Part shown: in pieces, positions 35,034 through 47,412 of the stretch
Numbering within the stretch: the first letter of the stretch is position 1
Layout of the letters: each line of letters begins with the position of its first letter
Notes under the pieces: model-generated
Seen by the model: the letters and a program-made list of their open reading frames with translations, nothing else
What the model was told of the DNA's origin: nothing
The model's database searches: none
From: Aselliscus stoliczkanus
Lineage: Eukaryota > Chordata > Mammalia > Chiroptera > Hipposideridae
Direction of reading: 5' to 3'
Length of the DNA stretch: 64,000 nucleotides
NCBI GenBank assembly: GCA_033961575.1
Contig: CM066736.1
Location: 76,780,852-76,844,851, forward strand
Program-made: the position numbers and the translations under genes

Positions 35034-35141
35034 GGCCAACCGAGTGGCGCAGTGGTTAAGCGCTGGCTTCGGAAGCCAGCGGCCCCGGTTCAGGTCCCAC
35101 ATATGACGGCCAGTGACACTGCCCTCGAAAAAAAAACAAAA
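35034..35141 (+). mobile_element. Short tRNA-derived SINE
   Basis: Inserted 22 bases downstream of the previous SINE. Duplications CTTTAGTCCTCAG at 35021-35033 and 35145-35157. Confidence 0.93.
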
Positions 35142-35284
35142 ACCTTTAGTCCTCAGATTCCTTATCTGTAAAATGGGGATAATAATTTGTTCTTCAGGGG
35201 GTTGAATGACAAATAAAATAACTTATATAAGGAACTTAGCACAGTACGTGCTAGGGAGTAAAACAGTTCGTACTCATCTAATAT

Positions 35285-35470
35285 AGCTACTGCTGTTAAA
35301 AATTCAGTGGTTCTCAGTGTGATCCCTAGGCCAGCAGCATCAATAGACCTAGGACTTGTTAAAATACAAATTCTCTGGCCCCACCCCAAACTTACTGCAT
35401 CAGACACTGTCTTATGGGGCACAGCAGTGTGTGATTTAAGAAGCTTTCTGGATGATTCTAATGCATGTTA
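35285..35470 (+). repeat. MER5-like hAT relic
   Basis: 'TTCAGTGGTTCTCAGTGTGA' opening, 'ACTTGTTAAAATACAAATTC' and 'GATGATTCTAATGCATGTTA' follow the MER5 order. Confidence 0.65.
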
Positions 35471-35742
35471 AAATTTGGAGAAAACTGCTAAAGAACACAA
35501 AGGAGGCTAGGCTCTGTGTGTGCTAGGGGCTAAGCATATCAAGCCCAATAAGATGCACATCTTCCCTTTGTTTTCCCAGGACAGCTCTACAGAAGGGAGT
35601 AGGCCCAGTTGTATTCATCTCTCTATACACACACGTGCATGTGTATGTGTGCATGCACGGAGTCCATACTGCCTGAACTCAGCAGAAGTTCAATTAAGCA
35701 AAGATTTCTTAGCTTATTTTTAGTTCATTCAACATTTCATCG

Positions 35743-35882
35743 GGCCAGCCGAGTGGCTCAGTTGGTTAAGAGCTTGCTCAAGAGTGCGAGCTCTGAGCAA
35801 CGGCGGTTCGATGCCAGCCTGAGCTGAGTTGCTGTTGAGCTGCCAACAGGTGGCAGGATGGCTCAGCTAAAAAAAAAAAAAA
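35743..35882 (+). mobile_element. SINE of the CTCAAGAGTG subtype
   Basis: 'GGGCCAGCCGAGTGGCTCAG' to 'GATGGCTCAGCTAAAAAA'. Flank TTCATCG on both sides. Confidence 0.9.
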
Positions 35883-35989
35883 AATTCATCGAATGCCTAC
35901 TATGAACCAGTGTGTTAAACACTGGAATTCAAAAAAATAAGGACAGACTCTATGTTTCAAGAGCTATTTGTCTGGCACTGATTTTATTT

Positions 35990-36394
35990 TTTTCATTTTA
36001 AAGATTTTATTGGGGAATTGGGGAAGGGGAACAGACAAGTTGCTATCGTTTTGTTCTTCAGTCTAGTTGTGGAGGATGTCGCTTCACTGGCCCATGTTGG
36101 TGTTATCATTGTGCTCTTCCCGGGTGAGAGGGTCAGTCGCTGGCCTTTGGACCCCGCTCATAGTAACTCATGGCAGCTCACGAAAGTGCACACCAGCTGC
36201 TGCCCAGCCCCACTGCCGCCTACGCAGTTGCCAGCGCCTCATTGCAGCCCAGCTCCAGGTGGAGCTGTTGTTCATGATCTTAGCTGTAGAGGGCGCAGCA
36301 TCACTGGCCCTCAATGTGACATCCAAACCGGGGCCCTGCTGCTTAGAGCTGGCGTTCTAAGCCAACTCCTAACGAATGCGCCACTCGGCTGGCC
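35990..36394 (-). mobile_element. Medium tRNA-derived SINE, diverged
   Basis: Reverse copy from 'AAAGATTTTATTGGGGAATT' to 'GCGCCACTCGGCTGGCC'. Target duplications CTGGCACTGATTTTAT at about 35972-35987 and 36395-36410. Confidence 0.9.
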
Positions 36395-36410
36395 CTGGCA
36401 CTGATTTTAT

Positions 36411-37359
36411 AGCATAGGAAAGAAACCACAACAGCACATGCATGTGAGTGGGATGCTAAAATGAGCAGGTTCACCCAGAGATCTGAAGAAGGAATGTGAA
36501 AGAGAGAGAATAACTCAGAAAGGGGGAAACTCTTTCCACAGAACATTTAATTGAGCCCTATACGGTGTGTACAGAAAGCAGCCTGACTACCGGGAAAGCC
36601 TGTGCCTGGGAGGCAGCTTGCCAGGAGCTGGTCCCTTAGCTCTACCAGAGGAAAGAGACAGGGCATAGCCAGTGAGGGACTCTGACCAGAAAAGAGAGAG
36701 AGACTCCAGTCTATGTGGGGCCTTGAACAGTCCTGTCAATTCCCAGTCTATTTGCAACTGTCTCTCTTGGATGTCCTGGTCTTGGGTGTGGCCCAGAAGA
36801 CTAGAGAGTAAGACCACAGAGAGGAGGCCTGGCAGGAAGAAGAATCGAGCCCGGATTTAGGCGCTTGGACAGAATGCTAAATCCTAGACACAAAGGTGAT
36901 TTGACAGAACTGTTAACAATCCTCCACATCTCCCACCAGTAGCCTTGAACATGAGTTTGGGAGGCACTGGTTAGCCAGAGTGAGCAAGTTTGAAATGCCT
37001 GTGGAAAGTTGTGTTGGTTGGGCTAAGATAAACTTAATCTGTCCATCAGAATCATCAGGGAAAGCTTTTTTTTAAAAATACTGAATTCAAATCTCTCAGA
37101 GATCTGTCTTATTCTCCCTAAATAATTCTGGTGCACTCACTTTTCCACAGACCAACATTTGGGAATCATTGCCATGTCACAGGTTTCTACAGGGGCCTAA
37201 GTAATGCAATGCTTTGCACACCTGGCCAATGAAATGTATAAATAAATTATTCTCTCCTGTCTCCTAGCTCACATTTTAAGGCCGTGGTAAGAAATTATTT
37301 TTGAAGGCCCTTCTTCAAGGGTTTTGACCTCTGACAGTTATGAATACTATTGCAGCCAG
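36411..37359. other. Intergenic sequence with an old hAT trace
   Basis: 37045-37175 ('CATCAGAATCATCAGGGAAA', 'TTTGGGAATCATTGCC') resembles a MER5-type relic. The remainder is unclassified. Open frames of 60-76 codons on both strands look fortuitous. Confidence 0.4.
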
Positions 37360-37361
37360 TT

Positions 37362-37475
37362 TTTTTTGTTTGTTTGTTTTTGAGGGCAGTGTCACTGACC
37401 CTCATATGTGGGACACGAACCGGGGCTGCTTGCTTCCCAAGCCAGCGCTTAACCACTGCCCCACTCGGCCGGCCC
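37362..37475 (-). mobile_element. Short tRNA-derived SINE
   Basis: Reverse copy with a (TTTG)n tail; ATTGCAGCCAGTTTT and ATTGCAGCAAGTTTT flank it. Confidence 0.93.
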
Positions 37476-37479
37476 TATT

Positions 37480-39430
37480 GCAGCAAGTTTTACTCAAGAA
37501 TTTGAGGAAACAATGTGGAGTGCTTATATAGGTTGCTACTGAGAACTGGGATTATTAAGTCTTGATTCCCAGTCTTTCAGAGAGATAAACCAAACCTTTT
37601 TTTTATGCAAAATTTTAGTTTAAAAAGTAATTTTGCATCGAGTTAAAATATCAAATAATCGCCAATTCAGTACTATACATCTCACAATCACTGATTTTCT
37701 GAGAACTCACAGTAGTTTTAGAATTAAACACAAATACACACTCCCTCACTCATTACACAAAACAACAGAAACAGAAATCACCCAACTTTTTACACTTCAC
37801 ATCAGCCAGGGATAAATGAAGCAAAGGCAGGTGAAATAAGTCTGCTTTCATTCATCTGAAGTTTTGCTCTGCATCAGAAAAGAACCACAAAATACCAAGA
37901 ATCTTTTTGAAATTCACCAGTTCAATTCCAAAATGATAGTCATTTTCTACAAATTATAATAGGGGAATCCCACAGGTGATAAATGAAAGTAGGGGAAGTT
38001 ACAAGCCTTACAGTGTTAGAGCTATGTTCTGTGGTTAGAGACTACATAGCATTTTTAACATATGCTTGTATTTCTAACAGTCCTGTTCCCAATCTCTTTG
38101 GTAAAAGCCATCTAGACTCATATCCCTTAGATCAGTATGCTTCAAATTGCAGGTTGAGATCTATTATTGGGTTGTGAAATCAAGGTAGTGAGTCACAGCT
38201 GCATTACAAAAATTGTTTCAGAATACATCAAACGTGGTAAGTGTATTCGTTCATGGAATATTTTGTTTCAGTTCTGTATATGTCTGTGAAACTGGGGCAT
38301 ATGTAGTCTATTTCTTACTGTGGGTTGCATTTTTTTTTTAAGTTTAAAAATTACTGTCCTAGATGATAGCTCGTTCCAGTTTGAAGATGCAGTTAAGCAA
38401 GATGACTCTCCCCCACTTTGCCTCAGATGAGCATTTTAATTCTTTAAGCATTTCTGGACCAGGTAACCATTAGTTCTTTAGACCTCTGCACTTCTCAGGC
38501 TACGGCTTAAAAAACAATTTTAAAATCACCTAATTTCTATCAATTTTCCAATATTCTACAGGATGATACACCCAGTTTTTTTGTAGCCCACTTTTTTTCC
38601 TTTCGAATGCCCTGAGACTTCTTCATCTTGTCCTCTCTGCAACATCAACCATCCACTAACTTACTGTGCCTCATAGATTTCGGATTCAGGTCCCCTCCCC
38701 ACAGTGCACAATATGGCTCCCAGCTTCTCCCCTATTTCCTATTGCTGAAACAAACATTGAATTGTTATTTCTTTGGGGGGCAAATGTGGGGAGAAGGGGA
38801 GGTAGAGAATTGTTCTATTCATTTTACTTAAATGAACCAAGATAGAGCCCGAAAAACACTGATAACAAGACTAATTATTTTGGAAATCAGAACCTATTAA
38901 CAGAGATGTCAGTGCCAGATGGAGCTGCTGGGAAAGCTCCAGGCAGTGTCAGCTGCATGGGCACGTGACCTGTGCGGTAGGTACTACGGGTCACTGAATT
39001 CAGAGACGCCATACTTGCTTTAAGTTCTGATGTTTCCAACTTGACGTTCTTAACAATTTTGTCTTGTATTTTGTAAGTAAAGTCCAATGAGACAATGCAG
39101 CATGTGTGAATAGAGCGGATATGTGCAATACGCGTGTCTGCTGTTCCTTGACTCTATTCACATATTAGCATTTGTGATTCCCCGTGAGCACGGAATTCTA
39201 TTGGATCCGTAACGTGTGGACTTTTCAGTAAGCTTCCAAACAAGTGCAAGTACGTTACTTCTAGGACTGAGTAGGCAAGGGTGCTGACAGCCCCAAGAGG
39301 CCAGCCAAGCTTTCAGCTTTAACCAGAACTTGGTTTAAAAGACAGGGCCAAGGACCCTTATTCTTGCTTATCTTACTTGGTTGTATTAGCCAACACTTAC
39401 ACTAAAGATGACATAGAAGGGAAAGACAAG
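37480..39430. other. Intergenic sequence, mostly unclassified
   Basis: No gene. It includes an 11-base inverted repeat TGTGAATAGAG / CTCTATTCACA at 39105-39115 and 39152-39162, in a stretch with several CpG sites. Confidence 0.4.
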
Positions 39431-39445
39431 GCAACCGATAGTTTT

Positions 39446-39450
<5 letters not shown>

Positions 39451-39478
<28 letters not shown>

Positions 39479-39911
39479 TTTTATTGGGGAATTCGCGGAG
39501 GGGAACAGCGTTGGGGAACCGGGGAAGGGGAACAGACAAGCTGCTGTCTCTTTGTTCTTCAGTCCAGCTGCGGAGGACGTCGCCCCACTGTTGGTATCGT
39601 TCATTGCGCTCCTCCCGGCTGAGGCAGATCGGTCGCTGGCCTCTGGATGTCGCTCATCGCGGCTATTGGCAGCTCACTCACGCTTGGCTGCCAGCCGCTC
39701 ACGCTGGCTGCGGGCCACTCACTGTAGCCCATGGCAGCCCACCGCAGCAGGGACTGCAGCCCACACCATCACCGGGGCTCTCACAGCCCAGCTCCAGGTG
39801 GAGCCGCTGTTAGCTGTAGAGGGCAGTGTCACCGGCCCCCATGTGGGATCCGAACCAGGGCCGCCGGCATCCCAAAACCAGCGCTTAACCAATGCGCCAC
39901 TCGGCCGGCCC
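39451..39911 (-). mobile_element. Medium tRNA-derived SINE, near-consensus
   Basis: Reverse copy with a long T run, then 'AAAGATTTTATTGGGGAATT'. CCGATAGTTTTTCTTTT is duplicated exactly on both sides (about 39435-39450 and 39912-39928). The intact duplication and good match suggest a young copy. Confidence 0.94.
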
Positions 39912-40005
39912 CCGATAGTTTTTCTTTTCGGTTTGCCGGTACACATCAGTAAGTCAAATGCAAGGAATGTTGCTAGAATGTAGGGTATCAAGAAGTGAAA
40001 TAAAG

Positions 40006-40109
40006 AGCCGGCCGAGTGGCGCGGTGGTTAAGCACTGGCTTGGGAAGCCAGCGGCCCCGGTTCGGGTCCCACATTTAAGGGCCAGTGACCCTGCCCTCAA
40101 AAAAAAAAA
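40006..40109 (+). mobile_element. Short tRNA-derived SINE
   Basis: Consensus head; flanks AAGAAGTGAAATAAA and AAGAAGCGAAATAAA. Confidence 0.93.
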
Positions 40110-40375
40110 AGAAGCGAAATAAAAATTTTGTTTTGTCCAATATTGCCACTGTACTGATAACAAAATACATATCAATGTAGAAGCTACAAAATACCAATTC
40201 CGTAATTTCAGTGATTCAGTTAGAGTGGAATGCTTTTGTTTGCATTGAAAATCGTCATTATACAATATGATGAATGGTAAAATTCATGCTAATATAAAAT
40301 TTTAACTTTACTTAGAATGACATTAAAAAGCAAATTTGAAAATACCATGACAAGTTGAGAAAGAAATCACAGAAA

Positions 40376-41290
40376 GGCTCCCCCCGCGAGCCTGGACCCA
40401 GCCCCGGCCCAGCCGTCCCGAAGTCACTTTGGAGTGTGGCGGCAGCTGACTGTGCGTTCAGGGCCCGCTGGGAGCCCAGAGCCCCACCACCATTATGAAC
40501 ATCCGCAACGCGAGGCCGGAGGACCTGATGAACGTGCAACACTGCAACCTCCTGTGCCTGCCGGAGAACTACCAGATGAAATACTACTTCTACCACCGCC
40601 TCTCCTGGCCCCAGCTCTCGTACATCGCTGAAGATAACGGGAAGATTGTAGGGTGCGTCTTGGCCAAAATGGAAGAGGACCCTGGTGAGAGCCCCACGGA
40701 CACATCACCTCGCTGGCTGTGAAGTGTTCCCACCGGCGCTTCGGCCTGGCTCAGAAGCTGATGGACCAGGCCTCCCGAGTCATGGTGGAGAACTTCAACG
40801 CCAAATACGTCTTCCTGCATGTCAGGAAGAGTAACTGGGCCGCCCTGCACCTCTATTCCAACACCCTCCACTTTCAGATCAGCGAGCCCAAATACTATGC
40901 AGATGGGGAAGAGGCGTATGTGACGAAGCGGGATCTGACCCAGATGGCCGATGAGCTGAGGCGGTACCTGCAGCTGAAGAAGGGCAGGCACAGTGCTGGG
41001 CTCCATCGAGAACAAGGTGGAGAGCAAGGGCAATTCACTTCCAAGCTCTGGAGAGGCCTGTCCTGAGAAGGGACTGGCTGCTGAGGATAGTGGTGGTGAC
41101 AGCAAGGACCTCAGCAAGATCAGTGAGAACGCAGAGAGCACCGACGTCAAGGACAGCTCAGAGGCCTCCGACTGGGCCTCCTAGAGCGGGCAAGTGCTCC
41201 TCTCTCCACGCTAGCCTGCCCATCCCATCCTTCCTCAAGGTTTCACAATAAACTTCACCCAGGGGCCTGGCGGGGGTGGGGGTGGGGGGA
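40376..41290 (+). pseudogene. NAA10P: Processed pseudogene (retrocopy) of NAA10
   Basis: An intronless copy of the N-alpha-acetyltransferase 10 mRNA: 5' UTR, ATG at 40495, coding region to the stop at about 41182-41184, and 3' UTR with AATAAA at 41248-41253. NAA10 is the catalytic subunit of NatA, which acetylates nascent amino termini at the ribosome. Recognisable blocks are '[20 protein letters not shown]', the acetyl-CoA site '[12 protein letters not shown]', '[15 protein letters not shown]' and the tail '[15 protein letters not shown]'. It is broken by a frameshift near 40690 (stop at 40722), another near 40990, and in-frame losses in 'EDENGK' and 'SEVEPK'. Target duplications AATCACAGAA flank it (40364-40376 region and 41290-41299). 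The poly(A) tail has become G-rich. Confidence 0.93.
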
Positions 41291-41299
41291 ATCACAGAA

Positions 41300-42264
41300 G
41301 GAAAAGGCTTTATATTTCTGTCACTTTAATGGCACCTTTTTCCTTTTTAAACAAGAGGCTTGCATTTTCATTTTGCACTGGGCCCTGCAAACTATGAAGC
41401 TGACCGTGTCTTCCGGACTAGAAACAGGAGGGACAGCATCCTGTTCCTCTTGAATTACTGTACTTTTCTTTCCTAGAGCTGGGTGTGCAGTCCAGGAAGC
41501 ACGGGGGGCTCCAGAAAGACTTCATTCTGAAATCCAGACAAGAATCCTCAGTGTCCTTTCCCCAAGCTCTGGCATGTATCGTGACTGTGGACCTTGGGGG
41601 CAGTAAGCACGAGCTTGGCCTGCATGGGCAAACGTCACAGTGCTTACACCTCCACTTTGAGGTTGGAGGTTCCGGTGAGCTCAATATGCACTTTTAAAAG
41701 TGCCCTCACTATCCAAAGTGCAATTGTAGTCCAGAAGAGGAACTGGACTCCATGATGTGGAATGAAATGGAGAACTCATGACTCATCACAACACTAAATA
41801 TTCATGGTGAAGGACTGGAAGAGGGAGTCTGGATCAAGCATCAGGCCCTGGGGAGACCCATACTATCGGAATGCCAGTCTTTGGTTCCCATTGTTCAAGA
41901 AGCAGATCCACCCAGGGACTTCCACATCTTATTGTCCTTCATTTTTCTTTTTCAATTTTTTGGGTTTTCTTTCATTTTTGAACTCATTACATTTAAAAGT
42001 TTCTATGTCCTATCCTCCCTTGCTCTAATGATAGTATTTCCACTAAGATTAGTAGTGGCCAAGTTGTAAATCAAATGGCAATATTTTTTAACTGTAAAAA
42101 TAGGTGACTAAAACATTGTTACAATGCTATAAAATTTTGAACATAATCACTTATTATTACATTATATAGCTTTCTCCAGAACTGGAGAAAAAAATGATCA
42201 TTACAAAAAGCATAATTTTATTACTTTCAACATTTGTTTTCATCACGATAAACTAAAATAACAA
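41300..42264. other. Intergenic sequence between the NAA10 retrocopy and EED
   Basis: No named element. Slightly GC-rich at 41340-41700. The open frames found there on both strands have no protein features I recognise. Confidence 0.4.
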
Positions 42265-42479
42265 CACATGGCTTTATAAAAATAAATTTTTATTAAAAGC
42301 AGTAGAGTCTGAGCAGGAGACAGTACAAAGAGTGTAAACAATGTAAACATCACTACATTCAGCTCAGCCTGATTGAATGCTGAAAGACAACTCTAAATGC
42401 TCTATGTGCCCTTACTAGCAAGATACATTAATTCTATTGTACACAGAAAACGCACTAATTTTGTTTAGGAAAAAGTATT
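42265..42479 (-). other. EED: EED 3' untranslated region
   Basis: About 210 bases from the stop codon to the expected cleavage site. It is short and AT-rich, and its end is set by the AATAAA at 42294-42289. Confidence 0.8.
42289..42294 (-). terminator. EED polyadenylation signal
   Basis: AATAAA on the minus strand, about 190 bases after the stop codon, followed by 'AATTTATTTTTATAAAG'. It is the only canonical signal in that short interval. Confidence 0.85.
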
Positions 42480-42653
<174 letters not shown>

Positions 42654-43013
42654 TCAGTATCTAACTTAAAATAGTATATTAGAAATGAATAGATATTCCA
42701 TGTCATAGAAAAAGCATCGGAAACCAGAATATACTTCACTAAGAGCTCAATCTCAAATTTCATAAAATTTGGATATTATTTTAAATTCAAGAGGCACTGT
42801 ATAACTTATATAAAAAGAGAAATAACTTGTTATCAAGGTACTCATGAAAAACAATCTATTAGAATAAAAAAGAAATGCTTAAAATACTGTGAGACATGTA
42901 AATGTTACAAATGATTTAAAGATAGCATTGCAAGTATCAATTATTTCCTCCACATTTGGCATAACATTTTGGAAAAAAGGCAGAAATTATGAATGGGAAT
43001 TTCTAAATACTTA

Positions 43014-43103
<90 letters not shown>

Positions 43104-43189
43104 TTAAAACACCAAATTATTAAAATAAGCTATAAAGGTTTCAAGCAATCCTAACACATCTTTCTTATTGCGGAAAAAGTTCAGCTCCA

Positions 43190-43265
43190 GCCTCTGGCTA
43201 TATGCTCTTGATTATGTCTTTGCATCTTATATTTCTGATTTGTAAGTGGGGATAAAAAGCAACCA
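43190..43265 (+). repeat. Possible MIR fragment in EED intron 10
   Basis: 'CAGCCTCTGGCTATATGCTC' and 'TGATTTGTAAGTGGGGATAA' are in MIR order but weakly conserved. Confidence 0.5.
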
Positions 43266-43778
43266 ATGCTTAACAGGTGTATTGCGTAAATTAAGAAGGC
43301 CTTTTGTGAATTTATGAAGGGCATTACAATTTTCACTGCTAGCATGAACTCCTTCTTCTACCTTACAGAAAATGGTAGCAAAAGCTATAGAAAGCCCTTG
43401 CAAAGCTTTCTTATACACACCCAGGTAATTTGTTACCACAAAATCCTAACATCATATTTCTTTAAAATTTTACATAACTAGTATTTTGTCTCTATCCATA
43501 TGATTTTTTTTAAAGTTTTTCTAGGAAAATATTAATATTCTAATCACCAAATCATTAAATCTTAGTAACACATGTTTTGGAAGTAAACACCTAACTGCCA
43601 CCAATGACACCTGTCAACTCCATTTATAATAAGCACAGCAGATGGTGTGCAGAGCCTCAAGGGTAGAACAAATAACATCAAACGCCAAAACAAGTAATAC
43701 AAAATAAGGTAGATTCTTAAAGGGCTGAGAACACAGATGTACAACAAACTAAAATTATCATGGTTTTTTTTTAAGTCA

Positions 43779-43967
<189 letters not shown>

Positions 43968-44699
43968 CTAAAAAGAGACATGAGAAAAAAAGAAATATTA
44001 CTTGTAGAACTGAATTATAAATATTGAAACAAAGCTTTTTCTCTACTATCATTTAGAATTGACAGCTTGTAGAACCTGCTTACCCATCTACTAAGTACAG
44101 TTATATACATACATTTATATTTACAGAGTCATTGTCTACATTTGAAGGCAAGAAGTCTGATTATCAATAGATTTTGACAATACAAAAGTATTACAATGTC
44201 TGGAGACCATTGATTTTGGAAGTCACCATTTCTCTTAAAAACCAAAACCAAACAAAATTCAGCTCTGGATACCTTAGCATCCAGAGACCAAAAGTGTTTT
44301 ATAGTAAAGGTAAAATTACAAACATTGTATTAGAACACAGAGCTCTTCAATATGGTCCCTGCTTACTTCACTAGTTTCTTCTTTCCTGATCCAGTTGCTC
44401 ATTCCACTTCTAAAGCCCACATGGTTCCCTGTATCTGGATAACTACTAGTTCTTCATCCCTATGCTAATAGATGTCATAGGAAAGCTAACAAATTCACAG
44501 AAAGGGCCTTGGATATCAGAGTATATAGAAGGCATTACAGAAGGCATAAAGCAATGGTTTAACATTAAGACCTTTATGGGACTAAAATAGACTGAGCTAT
44601 ACTATACCTTCCCTATCCTCTAATATCAAATCTTTGCAGATTCTATTTAAGTAACAAGTGGTAAAGGACACAACAGAAGAAAATTTGCCACAGACACTA

Positions 44700-44830
44700 T
44701 TATTCATATTATTGTGTAGGTCAGTGGTTTGCCAGGTAAGGGCATTTGGCAATGTCTCCGGCCTCTACTGAATGCAGGCCAGAGGTGCTGCTGAACACCT
44801 TACAGTGTACACCAACAGGTGCCAGGTCCA
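44700..44830 (+). repeat. MER5-like hAT relic in EED intron 9
   Basis: 'GGCATTTGGCAATGTCTCCG' followed by 'GGCCAGAGGTGCTGCTGAAC' matches the order of an old hAT-Charlie type repeat. A second such trace lies at about 45390-45530 ('AATGATTCTGCTGCAGAGCA'). Confidence 0.6.
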
Positions 44831-47294
44831 AAAATTCCTGGTGCAAGTGAAGAGTGCCTCCTGAAGTTTCACGGGACACAGCCTACACAGTCACAAGTGG
44901 AAGCCCTGTGGGGTTGTCTGACACTTAAACAGCCTAACAACAGAAGAAGACTAGGGGGACAACACACTCCCCACCCACCCCCCAAACACTGACAGACTAC
45001 TGTGGGGGGTTCCCACCTGGGATCCATTATGCTTTTCTTTTTCTCTGCCTTTTTTAGTGTATATAAATTTCCAGGCCTGTATTATGTTATACAAGTTCTT
45101 TACTGTAAAATACCTTAGAGATCACCTAGTCTGATGACTCTTAACTAAGTGCACAACTAAATCGATAGCCTGTAGTTTTCCCAACTCATCTTGGCCCCAA
45201 CACCCTAATGAATTAAGAGTCTCTGAGAGAGGAGGGTGGAGCAGAATTGTATTGTAAAATACCTGTTCAGGTGCTTCTTACCAACTATACTGGTCAAGTA
45301 TCCTGAATTAGTAGAGTCACCTCATGGAGAACTACAGCCCAGGTAGGTAAAAAGAATTTACCCACACAAAGGATGACTGCACTCAATAATATCATCTAGG
45401 AAGGTTTTTAAAATCACAAATTCCGAGGCCCTTGTGACAGATTTAGAATATCTGGGGGTAAGGTCTAAGAATCTACTTTTACAACATTCTCCCAATGATT
45501 CTGCTGCAGAGCAAGATTTGAGACCACCAATATAGTTCATTCAGTTCAGCTTCCCACCTGAAATGCAGAAACCCTTTCTATCTGATTAAGTTCTAAGAGC
45601 AGAAATTTTAGAGCCTTTTATTTCTGCTTCCAAAACTACGAAATAGATGTACTTTTCCTTATTTGTCCCACTTTTAAAAGTCTAAAAGGTAAAGAGGAGA
45701 GAGACTGATTAGGAATCCTGGGGCTTGGAGGAAATTGAGTTCCCTGGTTTTCTTTTCCCTCATTTATGCAACTCAGACTAGATGCTAGAGAAGGCGGCAA
45801 CTCAACAATACTAACCGGTGCAGGAGAAGACAAAAATAAACAAAAAAACCAAAATTCAACAAAATCCTGCTCTCTACAAGGGACCACAAAAGTAGCAACC
45901 CAGGGAGAGAGACAATTTTCAGACAAATGCTCTAGTACAGCCAAACACCACAGAAAAAAACTGTGGACTTGCCTGTCCCCATATGAACCAGCAAAGGCCC
46001 AGTGGGAAACCCTTCTTAGGTGGTACCGAAGCACCTCAAGTACATAATACCCCTGACTCCCCACTGCCCCTTATGGTAATGAGGTGCCTCTCCTCCTTTT
46101 CTCTAGCTGGGGTGGTATCCGAGGAGGCCTAGGAGGGTCAGGATGTTCACAAACAGGCCCGACCTGACCTGCAGTATCAGTGGAGACCACCTGGGGAGCA
46201 GTAATAAGTCATGTCAGCCCCTCCTCCTAGGGTAGTGTCACCTGAGGCCCAGGAAAGGCTGAACTCCCACCCCAGCAATAATGAAAATAGCATCACCAAG
46301 TCAAATGAGTGGGGAACCTGGACTCCCTTGCCACCTGCCAATCAGGAGGCAGTGCTTCCCTTCCCTAGGCTGAAAATTTATCAGAGGGAGCCTGCTGTAA
46401 GAGATCTGAAGTAAGATCCAGTTTCATAACATAATAACCCAAAATATCCAGATCTCAATAAAAAGAATCACTTGCCATATCAAAGAACATAAAAATCTCA
46501 ACTTCAATAAGACAACAGATGCCAACATAGAGATGGCACAGATGTTAGAGCTATCTGACAAAGGTTTTAAAGCAGCCATCATAAAAATGCTTCAACGAGC
46601 AATTATAAACAAATGTAAGACATAAATCTACTATGGATTCAAGAAGGTGCATGAGCCCCAATAAGATACACTCAAAGAAATCTGTCAGGGCACATCATAT
46701 TCCAACTTCTGAAACCTAAACACAAAGGAAAAAAATCCTGAAAGCAGTTAAGACAGAAAGAACACCCTACCTATAGGGGAAAAACAATTCCAATGATGGC
46801 AGATTTCTCAACAGAAACCACAAAGATCAGAAAAAGCGCACATTTTTCAATTGTTTAAAGACCTGGCAACACAAAATCCTATATTCAGTGAATATACCTT
46901 TAAAGAATGAAGGGAAAATGAAGACAGTCTCAGACTCTAAACCCAAGAGAATTTGTCACCAGAAGACCTACCCTAAACAAATGGCTACAGGAAGTTTTAT
47001 GAACAGAAAGTAAATAATATAAGAAGGAATCTTGGGACATCCGGAAGGAGGATCAACAGAAAAATCAAAATGAGTAAATACAATATTCTCTTTTCCCTCT
47101 CAAATTTTAAATTACGTTTGATGGCTGAAGCAAAAATTGTAATACTATTTAAGTAGTTCTCAATTGTAAAGGAAATACTAAGACAATTATAAATGGAGAA
47201 CGAAGTGACATAAAGGAAAGTAAGGTTTTTACACCTTACCTGAAGTGGTAAAATGTTGATACATAGTTAAATAGACTGATATTGAACTGATATA

Positions 47295-47412
47295 TTTATT
47301 TATTTATTTATTTATTTTTAGGGCAGTGTCACTGGCCCTCATATGTGGGACCCGAACCAGGGCCGCTGGCTTCCGAAGCCAGCGCTTAACCACCGCGCCA
47401 CCCGGCCAGCCC
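47295..47412 (-). mobile_element. Short tRNA-derived SINE with (TAAA)n tail
   Basis: Reverse copy; ATATTGAACTGATATA occurs on both sides. It is the only short-type SINE in an intron of this window that is in gene orientation. Confidence 0.93.

Larger units (their letters stand above)
34455..35275 (+). repeat. MIR element split by two SINEs
   Basis: The left part (34455-34561, 'GGAGTTAGAAGTTAGTTCAA') and right part (about 35142-35275, 'TATCTGTAAAATGGGGATAA') are consecutive MIR sequence. Confidence 0.75.

Noticed and set aside
34350..35102. 250-codon minus-strand open frame
   Set aside because: It runs through the antisense of two SINEs and a MIR. The same peptide pieces recur at every medium SINE (e.g. 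22174, 24519, 28083), so it is a repeat artefact.
40590..41150. 186-codon minus-strand open frame
   Set aside because: Antisense of the GC-rich NAA10 retrocopy; no known protein.
40495..41184. Functional NAA11 (testis NatA catalytic subunit)
   Set aside because: NAA11 is also an intronless NAA10 copy, but the locus differs and this copy has two frameshifts and short deletions, so it is an independent pseudogene.
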